64,000 nt of DNA, taken from assembly GCF_002088945.1 (NCBI RefSeq), contig NZ_NCSU01000011.1, positions 1 through 64,000 of the forward strand, read 5' to 3'. Shown here in pieces: positions 34,201-45,355 of the stretch (position 1 is its first letter; every line of letters starts with the position of its first letter). Source of the DNA: Henriciella pelagia (GTDB lineage Bacteria; Pseudomonadota; Alphaproteobacteria; Caulobacterales; Hyphomonadaceae). The notes below the pieces were generated by a model. That model did no database searches, had not been told where the DNA came from, and worked only from the letters and a program-made list of their open reading frames with translations. The position numbers were made by a program, and so were the translations under genes.

Positions 34201-35511
34201 ATGACTAAGATCAGCATTTTGTTTTCCGTATTGCTCGCGACTTTCGTCGTATCTTCGTGCGGTTCCCGTGCGGGCACCTCGGAGCACCCCACTTTCGCCG
34301 TAGATCCGGGTGAACGATACGTCAAACTGGCTCTTGCCCTCGATGTCGTGACCGACGGTGGATTCCTTTTTGAGTATCGCGGGCCCGAAGCGTGGAAGAT
34401 TGAAGCGAGCGAGCAGTCGATGTCACTCGCAGACATTGAAGCTGAAGCGCGGGCACTTGTTTCAGAACTTTCGAGCGTGAGAGATGGCCACCCGGAGCAG
34501 GAACGTCTTGAATCGCTTCGATTTCAAGTTCGTGGCATGATTGGGCGCATCAAGGTGCTGCTGGGTGAGACGAAAGGATTCAATGAAGAGGCTCAGGAGA
34601 TATTCGGCGTATCTCCGCCACAGATTTCTAATTTGCAGGCCGAGGCTGCACTTGCGCGGCTCAATGAACTGGTGCCGGGTGAAGGCGATCTGGCTGAGCG
34701 TGTCGCGGCATTCAAGGCTCGCATGAGAGTACCTGACGAGAAGCTCGAAGTGGTCTACCGTGCTGCGGTCGAGGCCTGTCGCGATGAGACCGCAAAATAC
34801 ATCGACCTTCCTGCTGGCGAAGGGGTAGAGCTTGTGTTCGTAGACCAGCTTCCGGCCGCTGGCCGGTACGATTATCTAGGAGACTTTCAGGGGCGAGTCA
34901 CGATCAATCGCGCGACAGCTGGAATCGGAAATGCGCTATACATTGGATGCCACGAGGCTTATCCGGGACACCACTTGCGGGCGATCCTGAGGGAAGCGAA
35001 ATATGGTCGTCACGATTGGCCAGAGTTCGATGCGCTCACACTCTTCGGGCCAGATTCTCTTCTTTCCGAGGGCCTGGGGCAATATGCCGTCGACCTCGCG
35101 TTTCCATTGGACGCAAGAACTACTTACTATGAACAGACGCTATTTCCGCTCGCTGGACTTGAACCGGCTGATGCTGCCCTGTTTGCCCAGTTCAACGAAA
35201 CGCTGAAAGCTGTTGAGCCGTACGCGACAATCGAAGTGCCGCGAGCCTACCTCGACGGACGCATGACGCGCGATGAGGCTATAGATGCTCAAGTTCGATA
35301 TGGCCTGCAGCCGCGCGAGCGAATGGCCGGCATGTTCGGGTTCGTCGATGCGTTCCGCACCTACGTCATCACATACTCCCTGGGCGAGCGGCTTGTCGAA
35401 ACGCTTATCGGCGACGATGCGTCAGGTCCGGAAACCCATTGGTCAGCGTTCAAGTCACTCAATGAGGCGATGGTGACGCCAGACCTGCTGGCGGTCAAAG
35501 AGTGGGAGTGA
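34201..35511 (+). CDS. DUF885 family lipoprotein, predicted metallopeptidase
   Basis: A 436-residue protein with a lipobox-like start (VVSSCGS, Cys20), so probably anchored in the envelope. The DUF885 signature HEAYPGHH at residues 251-258 is a zinc-binding HExxxGHH-type motif, with SEGLGQYAVDLA further on as the likely third ligand region. It is shorter than usual DUF885 proteins (550-600 aa), mainly in the N-terminal helical part. Its last codons end GAGTGGGAGTGA, which by chance resembles the guaA-end repeat described elsewhere. Substrate unknown; a peptidase role is inferred from the motif. Confidence 0.85.
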   Translation: MTKISILFSVLLATFVVSSCGSRAGTSEHPTFAVDPGERYVKLALALDVVTDGGFLFEYRGPEAWKIEASEQSMSLADIEAEARALVSELSSVRDGHPEQERLESLRFQVRGMIGRIKVLLGETKGFNEEAQEIFGVSPPQISNLQAEAALARLNELVPGEGDLAERVAAFKARMRVPDEKLEVVYRAAVEACRDETAKYIDLPAGEGVELVFVDQLPAAGRYDYLGDFQGRVTINRATAGIGNALYIGCHEAYPGHHLRAILREAKYGRHDWPEFDALTLFGPDSLLSEGLGQYAVDLAFPLDARTTYYEQTLFPLAGLEPADAALFAQFNETLKAVEPYATIEVPRAYLDGRMTRDEAIDAQVRYGLQPRERMAGMFGFVDAFRTYVITYSLGERLVETLIGDDASGPETHWSAFKSLNEAMVTPDLLAVKEWE

Positions 35512-35580
35512 TCATCGCGGGCAATGCATGCCCGTAGCCGATCGACAGATAGCGGATTTCAGCTTCTCCGAACAAAGGGG

Positions 35581-37680
<2,100 letters not shown>

Positions 37681-37708
<28 letters not shown>

Positions 37709-38292
37709 ATGGGTGTCATCGGGGGGCTTTCCCCCAACACGCTGAATTCGTCAATTTTCTTGAATCCGAACGCCGAGTAGAAACCGTAGTTTGCGGGGTT
37801 TGAGTTCTCAAGGTAGACAGGCAGGCCCTCCTTGTCGGCCGCAGTCAGTACCGGATTCATCATCGCCTTTCCAAGTCCCTTGCCGCGCGCGGCTTTTCGT
37901 GTGCCAATCGTGAAAAGATAGATGTGCGGCTCGCGGGGATGATGCTTTTCCATTGCTCTGCCAGCCGCCATGCCGCGCCTCATCGAGCCTTTCGTGCCGT
38001 GAATTACTTGCGCGGCCATCAGCTGTAAGAGCGAAAAAGGCGGGAAGCGCAGGTTGGCTTCATGGGTGGCCCACATGGTCGCGGCCTCGTTGCCATGCAT
38101 GTGACAAAACCCCTGCTTCAGATAGATATCGCGCGCCATGATCCGGAAGAGGGGGCGCAGAGCACGCCCGCTACCGAACAGCCAGAGGTTGAATGGGTCT
38201 TCCGCGAACGCCTCGGCTGTAATGTCGCCCAGCTGGCGCCAGTCTGCGTGATCGCTGAGACGGATCTCTGGCGGAAGGTCAACGTGCATCAT
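37681..38292 (-). CDS. GNAT-family N-acetyltransferase
   Basis: A 203-residue acetyltransferase. The acetyl-CoA-binding motif A is IYLFTIGTRKAARGKGLGKAMM, and motif B is LENSNPANYGFYSAFGFKKIDEF. The N-terminal half (AEAFAEDPFNLWLFG) is typical of the family of small-molecule or protein acetyltransferases often found in alphaproteobacteria. Two adjacent ATGs begin the frame. It overlaps the downstream membrane-protein gene by 28 bases, so the two form a pair. The acceptor is unknown. Confidence 0.88.
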
Positions 38293-38313
38293 CTGAAGCG
38301 CGGGCTCGTTTGG

Positions 38314-38793
38314 TTATTGGTGTTTGCGGATGCAGTCATGGAACCCGCTATGCATATCCTCCTCGAAATCAATGCTGATGTCGAGGACGTCGTCTTCTCC
38401 GAATTTACCCATCCGCAGCCTGTCCGCCACCCAGAAATAGTCGATGAGCTTCCGGCTGAGTTCCAGGCTGTAGATATGATGGTCCGTCCTGACCCCACGG
38501 TAGTCCAGCTGTCGGTTCAGGCTCATGTTCATGCCGGGCAGCCCCCATTGCAGAATCATTTTGGGGGTGTCGCCCTGGTAGCTTTTCAGTCCGAACGTGA
38601 AGAGGTGAACGCCCTCATTGTCGCGTCCTAGCAGCAGGTAGCCTAAATCTGCTGACAGGCTGACAACGCACTGCTCAGCCTTGTAATTGTATACGACCAC
38701 CCAGTTACCGCCTTCGCTGAAATCGTCGTACTGCGCATGTGCCTGTGCTGTGAGCAGCATGCCAGCCGCCATAAACGATGCGAGTTTTTTCAA
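38314..38793 (-). CDS. Secreted protein of unknown function
   Basis: A 159-residue protein with a clear signal peptide (residues 1-20, LLTAQAHAQ). No family was recognised. The mature part is beta-rich (NWVVVYNYKAEQCVVSLSADLGY), contains two Cys and a run of aromatic residues, and ends HSGFHDCIRKHQ. The start appears to be TTG, preceded by GGGAGACGGAGA. It may share a transcript with the GNAT gene 21 bases downstream. Confidence 0.6.
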   Translation of the reverse strand: MKKLASFMAAGMLLTAQAHAQYDDFSEGGNWVVVYNYKAEQCVVSLSADLGYLLLGRDNEGVHLFTFGLKSYQGDTPKMILQWGLPGMNMSLNRQLDYRGVRTDHHIYSLELSRKLIDYFWVADRLRMGKFGEDDVLDISIDFEEDMHSGFHDCIRKHQ

Positions 38794-38910
38794 TCTCTCC
38801 GTCTCCCACCCTGTAATTCGAGGTCCAGCTTACGGGCGGTTGGATCGTCGGGGCAAGTTGAGGTGGCGGGGTGGATCGTACCGGGTCAATCGCGCAGCGC
38901 GGGGATAACC

Positions 38911-39204
38911 CTAGACTGCGAGCCCGTTGAGCAGGGCGATGCTACCGACCGACGCTGCGTTGCGATGCTTCATCAGCGCCTGGTACTCGTCGCAGTGATA
39001 CCAGCCTCTGGCGGTGTCCTGATCTGGAAACTCCGCGATGATGGTGCGTGTGCAGGACCATTCACCTTCCAGCACGGTCGGGCTTTCCTCGACAGCGAGG
39101 AGCTTGCCGCCATGCGCGGAAAAGATGTCCATGAACCCGGCTTCATATTTGCCGTATGTTTCGCGGTCATAAATGGTGATTTGCGCGACGATGTATGCGG
39201 CCAT
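38911..39204 (-). CDS. DUF1330 domain protein
   Basis: A 97-residue single-domain protein of the dimeric alpha/beta-barrel superfamily. The DUF1330 pattern is clear: AYIVAQITIYDRETYGKY, then GGKLLAVEESPTVLEG and IAEFPDQDTARGWYHCDEYQ. GGAGGAGGAC lies before the ATG. Function of the family is not settled; it is cytoplasmic and stands alone. Confidence 0.9.
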   Translation of the reverse strand: MAAYIVAQITIYDRETYGKYEAGFMDIFSAHGGKLLAVEESPTVLEGEWSCTRTIIAEFPDQDTARGWYHCDEYQALMKHRNAASVGSIALLNGLAV

Positions 39205-39323
39205 TGTCTGTCCTCCTCCTCCAGCCGCGCCATCTAAGAATACACATGAACAGGTGTCTATTGGTTTCCATGACGGGCAAGCGGGCTTAAAGCGAGCCTC
39301 ACAAATACCGATGAGGTCTACCC

Positions 39324-40631
39324 ATGCGCGACGGCGGAAGAATTGCAGCAGCGATTGATGTGCTGACGGACGTTCTCAACCGGCACCAGCCGGTCAAGTC
39401 GGCCGCGCGCGACTGGGGCAAGCGGGCCCGCTACGCAGGCTCCAAGGATCGCGCCTGGGTGTCCGGCCTCGTTCTTGATGCCCTGCGCAAGCGCAATTCC
39501 ATCGCGCACGCCATGGGCTCGGATGAGCCGCGTGCGCTCGTTCTCGGCGCGCTCGCCCATGCCTGGAAGTGGGACATCATGCGTATCGACGGCGCGATGG
39601 ATGAAGACCACGCCCCCTCCAAGCTGACGCTTGAAGAGCGTGAGCGCCTCGTCATGGCACCCGATGTCACCGCAGCGCCGCATGTTTCCGGTGACTATCC
39701 CGAATGGATGGAGCCGATGATGGACCGCGTCTTCGGAGAGGAGAAGGTGGTTGAGGCGCAGGCCATGGCCGTGCGGGCCGATGTCGACATCCGTGTGAAC
39801 ACGCTGAAGGTCGATGCCGAAAAGGCGAGCGGCCCAATGCGGTCTGCCAGCGCCGAAGTTTCACCGCTCCTCAAGAACGCCTATCACATTCCGGCGCGCG
39901 ATCCGTCCGAACGCGAAGCGTCGCTCGAAAGCATCCCGGCCTATTCCAAGGGCTGGGTCGAGGTGCAGGATGCCGGCTCGCAGATCGCAGCCGCCGCATC
40001 GAATGCCAAGCCGGGTGAACAGGTCCTCGATTACTGCGCAGGTGGTGGCGGCAAGACGTTGGCCATGGCCGCGATGATGGAAGGCAAGGGGCAGGTTCAC
40101 GCCTATGACATTGATGGTCGCAGGTTGTCAGCGCTGATCCCCCGCCTGAAGCGCTCTGGCGCGCACAATGTCCAGCTTGTCCATCCGAAGGAGCCGGAAG
40201 CGCTTGAAGCGCTGAAGGGCCAGATGGATGTCGTCTTTGTCGATGCCCCGTGCACCGGTACGGGCACCTGGCGGCGCCGGCCGGATGCGAAATGGCGTCT
40301 GAAGGACAAGCAGCTCGCCAAGCGTGTCGAAGAGCAGCGCGAAATCCTGCAGGTGGCAAGCGCCTTCGTGAAGCCGGGCGGCCGGCTGGTCTATGCAACC
40401 TGCTCATTCCTGATCGAGGAAGACGAGGACAGGGTGTCGGAGTTTCTCGCGGCGAATGACGGATTTTCCGAGCTCAGCGCCGCCGAGGCCGCGATCGCGT
40501 CGGGCCTGCTGACAGATGAAGGGGCGGCGGCGGTGAAAGCAGGTTGCAAGTACGGGACATCAGTGCGACTCACCCCACGCAGCGCGGGGACCGACGGCTT
40601 CTTCTTTTCAGTAATGAAAAGGGTGCGTTGA
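39324..40631 (+). CDS. RsmB/NOP-family RNA (cytosine-C5) methyltransferase
   Basis: SAM-dependent m5C methyltransferase acting on rRNA, 435 residues. An N-terminal helical NusB-like part is followed by the Rossmann domain. GGGGKTLAM is SAM motif I. The two conserved cysteines are C310 in VDAPCTGTGTWRRRPD (motif IV) and C360 in YATCSFL (motif VI, the nucleophile). The shape fits RsmB, which modifies C967 of 16S rRNA, but the N-terminal domain is divergent, so the exact target is uncertain. GAGG precedes the ATG. Confidence 0.88.
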   Translation: MRDGGRIAAAIDVLTDVLNRHQPVKSAARDWGKRARYAGSKDRAWVSGLVLDALRKRNSIAHAMGSDEPRALVLGALAHAWKWDIMRIDGAMDEDHAPSKLTLEERERLVMAPDVTAAPHVSGDYPEWMEPMMDRVFGEEKVVEAQAMAVRADVDIRVNTLKVDAEKASGPMRSASAEVSPLLKNAYHIPARDPSEREASLESIPAYSKGWVEVQDAGSQIAAAASNAKPGEQVLDYCAGGGGKTLAMAAMMEGKGQVHAYDIDGRRLSALIPRLKRSGAHNVQLVHPKEPEALEALKGQMDVVFVDAPCTGTGTWRRRPDAKWRLKDKQLAKRVEEQREILQVASAFVKPGGRLVYATCSFLIEEDEDRVSEFLAANDGFSELSAAEAAIASGLLTDEGAAAVKAGCKYGTSVRLTPRSAGTDGFFFSVMKRVR

Positions 40632-40645
40632 CCCTTGGGCCAATT

Positions 40646-41632
40646 TCATTCGACTTCGGCGTTGTTGGAGCTGATGATCTGTTCAAGCTGAGACTGGCTC
40701 AGGTCACTTGTCAGTTTCAAGCCGGCGAAGATTTCATTGAGCCATCGAACGGTGGCTTTCAGGTACATTCCGTCCACCTCCACGGCCACAACCCGCTTGC
40801 GCGTTATCGCGCCGTCATGCTTCAGCTTCATGCCCTGGAGCGTGATGTCAGTTATCGCTGCGCGAACCGTTCTGTTGCCAATTCTGACAATCACAAACCG
40901 ATTGCAATGGTAACGTTGAGATCGCTCCACCTGCCGTCTGGTATGAGTTTGCGCAATCGCAAATGAGACAATGCCGCCTACTATGAAGGCTGCCATAATC
41001 AGCCAGTTGGACGGATTGTTCAGCTGCGATACCGTGTCCATGGTGCTGCGCTGCTGGGCCGCTGAAGCCGTGTGGAGCTGCTGTGAGCCGTGTCCCGGCA
41101 TCGCGGCCCGGTCGTTTGCTTCTTCCGTCGACGGCGTCGATCCGGCCGACCCCGCAAACTGACCGGCTTGATCACGCATTTTTGCGACTGGTGGCGGATT
41201 CGCGACAACACAGCCGTTCATCTTCTGAACCTTGCCCAGGTGATCGCCGACGTCGGCAGGTATCTGAGCCTTCAACTCGTCGCTCGCGATGCCCTCCCTG
41301 CCCAGCACGTAAAGATTGACAGTCTGCTGAAGGCTATCAGCGTAGTCCCTTATGGTATCGAGTTCCTCCTGAATACTTTCCGGATTTTCGACACCGGACG
41401 CGACAGGAGTGGCAGACCAAGCTTGCAATCTCTCCTGGAGTACGGCGACATCTTCCTTCGGAATAATCGCCCCGCCCGCAGCCTGGACTTCGCGGACCTG
41501 TATCAGAAGCTTGAGATAGTCATCGAGAGAACTGCAAGTGTCGTCTGCGAGAGCTGAAGGTACGATTCCCAGACATAACAGTGCGGCAGTCAGATGCCTG
41601 CCAAAATATCGATGCAGCGTCTCAATTTCCAT
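40646..41632 (-). CDS. Membrane-anchored PilZ-domain protein
   Basis: About 328 residues. A signal-like N-terminus (LTAALLCLGIVPSALADD) leads to a predicted periplasmic region with coiled-coil character and paired Cys (DDTCSSL, MNGCVV). A membrane span near residue 240 (NWLIMAAFIVGGIVSFAIA) follows, then a C-terminal cytoplasmic domain resembling PilZ (RQVERSQRYHCNRFVIV, ITDITLQGMKLKHDG). The canonical c-di-GMP RxxxR and D/NxSxxG motifs are weak (DITLQG for DxSxxG), so binding is uncertain. The ATG at 41632 is chosen from the signal peptide; the frame continues to 41770. It is 112 bases from the hydroxylase gene. Confidence 0.65.
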   Translation of the reverse strand: MEIETLHRYFGRHLTAALLCLGIVPSALADDTCSSLDDYLKLLIQVREVQAAGGAIIPKEDVAVLQERLQAWSATPVASGVENPESIQEELDTIRDYADSLQQTVNLYVLGREGIASDELKAQIPADVGDHLGKVQKMNGCVVANPPPVAKMRDQAGQFAGSAGSTPSTEEANDRAAMPGHGSQQLHTASAAQQRSTMDTVSQLNNPSNWLIMAAFIVGGIVSFAIAQTHTRRQVERSQRYHCNRFVIVRIGNRTVRAAITDITLQGMKLKHDGAITRKRVVAVEVDGMYLKATVRWLNEIFAGLKLTSDLSQSQLEQIISSNNAEVE

Positions 41633-41744
41633 CTGCCTATACTTTCCGTGAAGGAAGGGTAGCAGAGAATATACTATTCCGTATACGATAAAAAATAAGG
41701 AAGTGAGAAGTTGCTGCTGAAATACTCTGCTGCATTCGGCCTGA

Positions 41745-42923
41745 TCAGGTTTTGTCTGTTGGTCCGCCAAAGGTGCTGAAGAGTTTCGTTACGAGGTTCC
41801 TCTGTCGATGAGAAAGTTCGGGACGCCAGATTTCGAAAATTAGAATGTAACGGGGCTGTTCACTCCTGTTCCAGGCTTCATGTTCGATGGTGTCATCGAA
41901 AATGAAGACCTCGCCGTCCTTCCACTCGCGTGTGTCGTTGCCGACGCGCAGGCTACACTGACCCGGCAGGATTATCGGCAAGTGACAGATCAGCCGGGTG
42001 TTCAGCATACCGTGGTGCGGGGGAATGCTGGCTCCAGGCTTGAGCAGAGAGAATAGCACGGACGGGGCCGGAGCAGGTTCAGCGTCCTCGCCGATGGCCT
42101 TGATTGCTGCATGCGTGCGCGGGCATTGCGCAATATTCTCCTCAATCGGTTGGCCCTGCTTGATCAGATAGAAGGCGCTCCATTCCGGATTGTCGAGCAG
42201 TGGGTGTGAGACGCCAGAGCCTTCCCGGCCACCGCTTTCAACATATGGGGAAAACCGGGTTGTCTCTTCTTTCTGACGTTGCAGCAAGGCTTGCAGTTCT
42301 GCCCGAATTTCCGGCGTCCTGGCCGCGAGGGTGTCTGTCCAGGCAAATTGCGACGCCGGGTGGAACTGTCGGTCGGGCAGCCCTGGATAATAATAACGTG
42401 TCGGTCTGGACGTGAAAGGCTGAGCACGGCCAGCGAGAATGTCGAGCGATAGTTTGAACAGTTCGTCTTCCTCATCGCCGCGAACTCCATGTTCGTCTGC
42501 AAACTTGTCCAGCGGGTGAAGGGTGGATGGGGCCGAATCGCCAAGAAAATCCCTCGCAGCGTGTGCCAGTTGCTCCATCTCTGCCGAGCGTGTCGCAAGG
42601 ATTGCGAACGCTTCGAGGCCCCGGCCGAACGCGACCTTTGCGTCCGCATTGCGGCCAGCGCCGACAAGGGCCTGCCCGTAGTGGAGGTTGGCACGGGCGC
42701 TTGAGGGATCGATTTCCAATGCCTTCTCGAGCGCGCTGAGGCGACCTGGCATGTCTCCGAGCAACGATTTCGCTATCGACAGGGTAATCCAGACATCGCT
42801 TCCGGGCCAGCCGAGTTCGATCGCTTTCAGGAATGCTGCGTTTGCTTGTGCGCCATCGGACTTGCCCAGGGCTGTCATGCCTGCAGCGGCGTACTGTCTG
42901 GCCTGCGCGAGTTGGTCGTCCAT
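41745..42923 (-). CDS. TPR plus aspartyl/asparaginyl beta-hydroxylase domain protein
   Basis: 392 residues. The N-terminal third is tetratricopeptide-like (AFLKAIELGWPGSDVW, SALEKALEIDPSSARANLHYG). The C-terminal third is an Asp/Asn beta-hydroxylase domain with jelly-roll motifs IPPHHGMLNTRLICHLPI (metal His) and WKDGEVFIFDDTIEHEAWN (second metal His). It is an Fe(II)/2-oxoglutarate oxygenase; protein or small-molecule substrates are known for the family, and the target here is unknown. It diverges from guaA with about 60 bases between them. Confidence 0.9.
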   Translation of the reverse strand: MDDQLAQARQYAAAGMTALGKSDGAQANAAFLKAIELGWPGSDVWITLSIAKSLLGDMPGRLSALEKALEIDPSSARANLHYGQALVGAGRNADAKVAFGRGLEAFAILATRSAEMEQLAHAARDFLGDSAPSTLHPLDKFADEHGVRGDEEDELFKLSLDILAGRAQPFTSRPTRYYYPGLPDRQFHPASQFAWTDTLAARTPEIRAELQALLQRQKEETTRFSPYVESGGREGSGVSHPLLDNPEWSAFYLIKQGQPIEENIAQCPRTHAAIKAIGEDAEPAPAPSVLFSLLKPGASIPPHHGMLNTRLICHLPIILPGQCSLRVGNDTREWKDGEVFIFDDTIEHEAWNRSEQPRYILIFEIWRPELSHRQRNLVTKLFSTFGGPTDKT

Positions 42924-42984
42924 ATGGGCAATTCTCTACATAAACGGCTCTTCCAGCCCAACCGATTAGCGGTTAGGAGGCTGC

Positions 42985-44565
42985 ATGGCCAGCAAACCCG
43001 ATTCTGTCGCAGACAAACACGAACACGTCCTGATTGTCGATTTTGGAAGTCAGGTCACGCAGCTCATTGCCAGACGGCTGAGGGAATTGGGGGTCTATTG
43101 CGAGATCCACCCCTTCAACAAGGTAGACAGAGACCTGCTCCAGGCGTTCAATCCCAAAGCCGTCATCCTGTCCGGTGGCCCGGCGAGCGTCTACTGGGAT
43201 GATGCGCCGATGGCGGATCAGGCTGTGTTTGACTTTGGCGTGCCGGTGCTGGGAATTTGCTATGGCCAGCAAGTCATGATGCACCAGCTTGGGGGCCGCG
43301 TCGAAGGCGGAACGAGCCGCGAGTTTGGCCGCGCCTTCATCGAGAAGGTTGTCGACGATCCATTCCTCAGTGGCCTTCTTGAGAATGGCGAACATGAGCA
43401 GGTCTGGATGAGTCATGGCGATCATGTCGCCGAGATGGCGCCCGGCTTCGGGGTCATCGCAAAGTCACCAGGTGCGCCCTATGCGATCATTGCAGACCCG
43501 GAGCGGCGCTTCTACGGCACGCAGTTCCATCCGGAAGTCGTGCACACGACGAATGGCAGGCAGCTCCTCCGCAACTTCATCCATGGCGTCGCCGGGCTCA
43601 AGGGCGACTGGACAATGGCTGCCTACCGCGCCGAAGCGATCGATAAGATCCGCGCGCAGGTGGGCGATGGGAAAGTGATTTGCGGACTCTCTGGCGGGGT
43701 GGACAGCTCGGTAGCCGCCGTGCTGATCCATGAGGCGATCGGCGACCAGCTGACCTGCGTATATGTCGACCATGGTCTGATGCGCCTCAATGAGAGTGAG
43801 GAAGTCGTGGGCCTGTTCCGCGACCATTACAATATCCCACTCGTGCATGTGGATGCGTCCGACCTGTTCCTCGGGGAACTCGCCGGCGTCAGCGATCCGG
43901 AACAGAAGCGCAAGACCATCGGCAGGCTGTTCATTGATGTGTTCGAAGCTGAGGCGAAGAAGATTGGCGGCGCAGATTATCTGGCCCAGGGAACGCTGTA
44001 TCCCGATGTCATCGAGAGCGTATCGCCGACCGGCGGGCCGAGCCACACGATCAAGTCCCATCACAATGTAGGCGGTCTGCCCGAGCGGATGAACATGAAG
44101 CTGGTGGAGCCACTGCGGGATCTCTTCAAGGATGAGGTGCGGGTGCTTGGCCGAGAACTGGGACTGCCCGAGGCCTTTGTCGGTCGACATCCGTTTCCGG
44201 GGCCCGGTCTTGCTATTCGAATCCCTGGTGAGATCACCCGCGAGAAGGCTGACACGCTGCGCAAGGCCGACGCGATCTACATCGAGGAAATCAAGGCTGC
44301 TGGCCTCTACGATGAAATCTGGCAGGCTTTCTCTGTTCTGCTGCCGGTCAATACGGTTGGCGTCATGGGAGATGTCCGCACATATGAGGCGGTGCTGGCC
44401 CTGCGTGCGGTTACATCGACCGATGGCATGACTGCAGACTACTACCCTTACGATCACGCCTTCCTTGGCCGCGTCGCCACGCGAATCATCAATGAAGTGA
44501 AGGGCGTGAACCGGGTCGTCTACGACGTCACCAGCAAGCCCCCCGGCACAATTGAGTGGGAATGA
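42985..44565 (+). CDS. guaA: GMP synthase (glutamine-hydrolysing)
   Basis: Converts XMP to GMP with ATP and glutamine. 526 residues. The class I amidotransferase domain has the nucleophile C92 in LGICYGQQ and FHPEVVHT with the catalytic His and Glu. The ATP-pyrophosphatase domain has the PP-loop SGGVDS at 236-241, and the C-terminal dimerisation domain ends in [16 protein letters not shown] lies before the ATG. The last 15 bases (44551-44565) double as the integration site of the adjoining islands; the gene itself is intact. Confidence 0.99.
   Translation: MASKPDSVADKHEHVLIVDFGSQVTQLIARRLRELGVYCEIHPFNKVDRDLLQAFNPKAVILSGGPASVYWDDAPMADQAVFDFGVPVLGICYGQQVMMHQLGGRVEGGTSREFGRAFIEKVVDDPFLSGLLENGEHEQVWMSHGDHVAEMAPGFGVIAKSPGAPYAIIADPERRFYGTQFHPEVVHTTNGRQLLRNFIHGVAGLKGDWTMAAYRAEAIDKIRAQVGDGKVICGLSGGVDSSVAAVLIHEAIGDQLTCVYVDHGLMRLNESEEVVGLFRDHYNIPLVHVDASDLFLGELAGVSDPEQKRKTIGRLFIDVFEAEAKKIGGADYLAQGTLYPDVIESVSPTGGPSHTIKSHHNVGGLPERMNMKLVEPLRDLFKDEVRVLGRELGLPEAFVGRHPFPGPGLAIRIPGEITREKADTLRKADAIYIEEIKAAGLYDEIWQAFSVLLPVNTVGVMGDVRTYEAVLALRAVTSTDGMTADYYPYDHAFLGRVATRIINEVKGVNRVVYDVTSKPPGTIEWE
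44551..44565 (+). repeat. guaA 3'-end attachment repeat, left copy
   Basis: ATTGAGTGGGAATGA is the guaA terminus (IEWE-stop). Thirteen of its 15 bases recur at 48464-48478 and its first 13 recur exactly at 60821-60833, all in the same orientation. The guaA 3' end is a known target of tyrosine integrases, and an integrase remnant starts 280 bases downstream, so this is the likely attL. Confidence 0.7.
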
Positions 44566-44679
44566 TTCCACGTCTCGCGCGGCCTATCGCGAACGATCAA
44601 TAAATCAAACAAATACAATAGCTTGATACCGATTTTCGTTGGGTATCTATCGCCCTCCATCGCGGACCAACGGGACATT

Positions 44680-44822
44680 CTGACGGTATACAAATTGCCT
44701 CTTCCTGCCTAAAGTCAAAATACCGTCAGCCCATTTTGGCGGCCTGACGGTATTTTTTCGGCATAACGCATTGAAAAACCAGCGTTTCCTTGTCGAAAAA
44801 CGGCCATTTTGACCTGACGGTA
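44680..44822 (+). repeat. Four CTGACGGTA arm-type repeats upstream of the integrase
   Basis: CTGACGGTA occurs at 44680-44688, 44744-44752 and 44814-44822 on the plus strand, and inverted at 44721-44729. The two middle copies form a 13-bp perfect inverted repeat (44717-44729 with 44744-44756) followed by a T run. Repeats between an attachment site and the integrase gene are the expected place for arm-type integrase binding sites. The hairpin might also act as a terminator for guaA. Confidence 0.6.
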
Positions 44823-44846
44823 AAATTGGTGGGAAGGAGGCGCTCT

Positions 44847-45315
44847 GTGCTAACCGATATTGCAATCAAGTCATTGAAACCAAAGGATAAACCCTTCAAG
44901 GTCGCTGACCGTGACGGTCTCTATGTGTCCGTCGCGCCGACCGGTACCAAGCCTTCCGCTACGACTACCGTGTGAACGGGCGCCGGGAGACGCTGACCAT
45001 CGGGCGTTATGGCAAGTATGGGATCACGCTGGCGGTTGCGCGCGAGAAGCTGATCGACGCGAAGAAGCTCGTGGATGAGGGTGTCTCGGCCGCCAAGGAA
45101 AAGAAGCGGGCCAAGGCTAAGACGAAATCTGAAGGGACATTCGGGGAGCTTGCTCTGCGCTGGCTCGCTGAGAGCGAAATGTCGGACTCGACCCGCGACA
45201 TGCGCCGGCACATTGTCGATCGGGACCTGATCCCGGCGCTCGGGAACTACACGCTGCGCGAAGTAACGGGCGAGGATGTCCGTTAGCTCTGCGACAAGAT
45301 CAAGAAAACGGCGTG
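44847..45315 (+). pseudogene. Tyrosine integrase (P4 type), frameshifted and truncated
   Basis: The N-terminal arm-DNA-binding domain (DUF4102 type) is recognisable: VLTDIAIKSLKPKDKPFKVADRDGLYVSV, then YRVNGRRETLTIGRYGKYG after a one-base deletion near 44950 (AAGCC where AAGGCC is expected). Reading continues to GEDVR, where TAG interrupts at 45284-45286, and resumes LCDKIKKTA. The whole catalytic domain is missing. The GTG start has AAGGAGG six bases upstream, so the gene was once functional. It lies directly after guaA, as expected for a guaA-targeting integrase. Confidence 0.85.
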
Positions 45316-45355
45316 ATGGGAAAAAAGAGGGCCTAAAAAGCTTCGCCCCGGGCGC

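Noticed and set aside
35497-35511. GAGTGGGAGTGA at the end of the DUF885 gene, identical over 12 bases to the repeat at 48467-48478
   Set aside because: It is the natural coding end (EWE-stop) of an intact gene upstream of guaA, with no integrase or broken gene beside it. I treat it as coincidence, though it lowers the weight of the 48464 copy.
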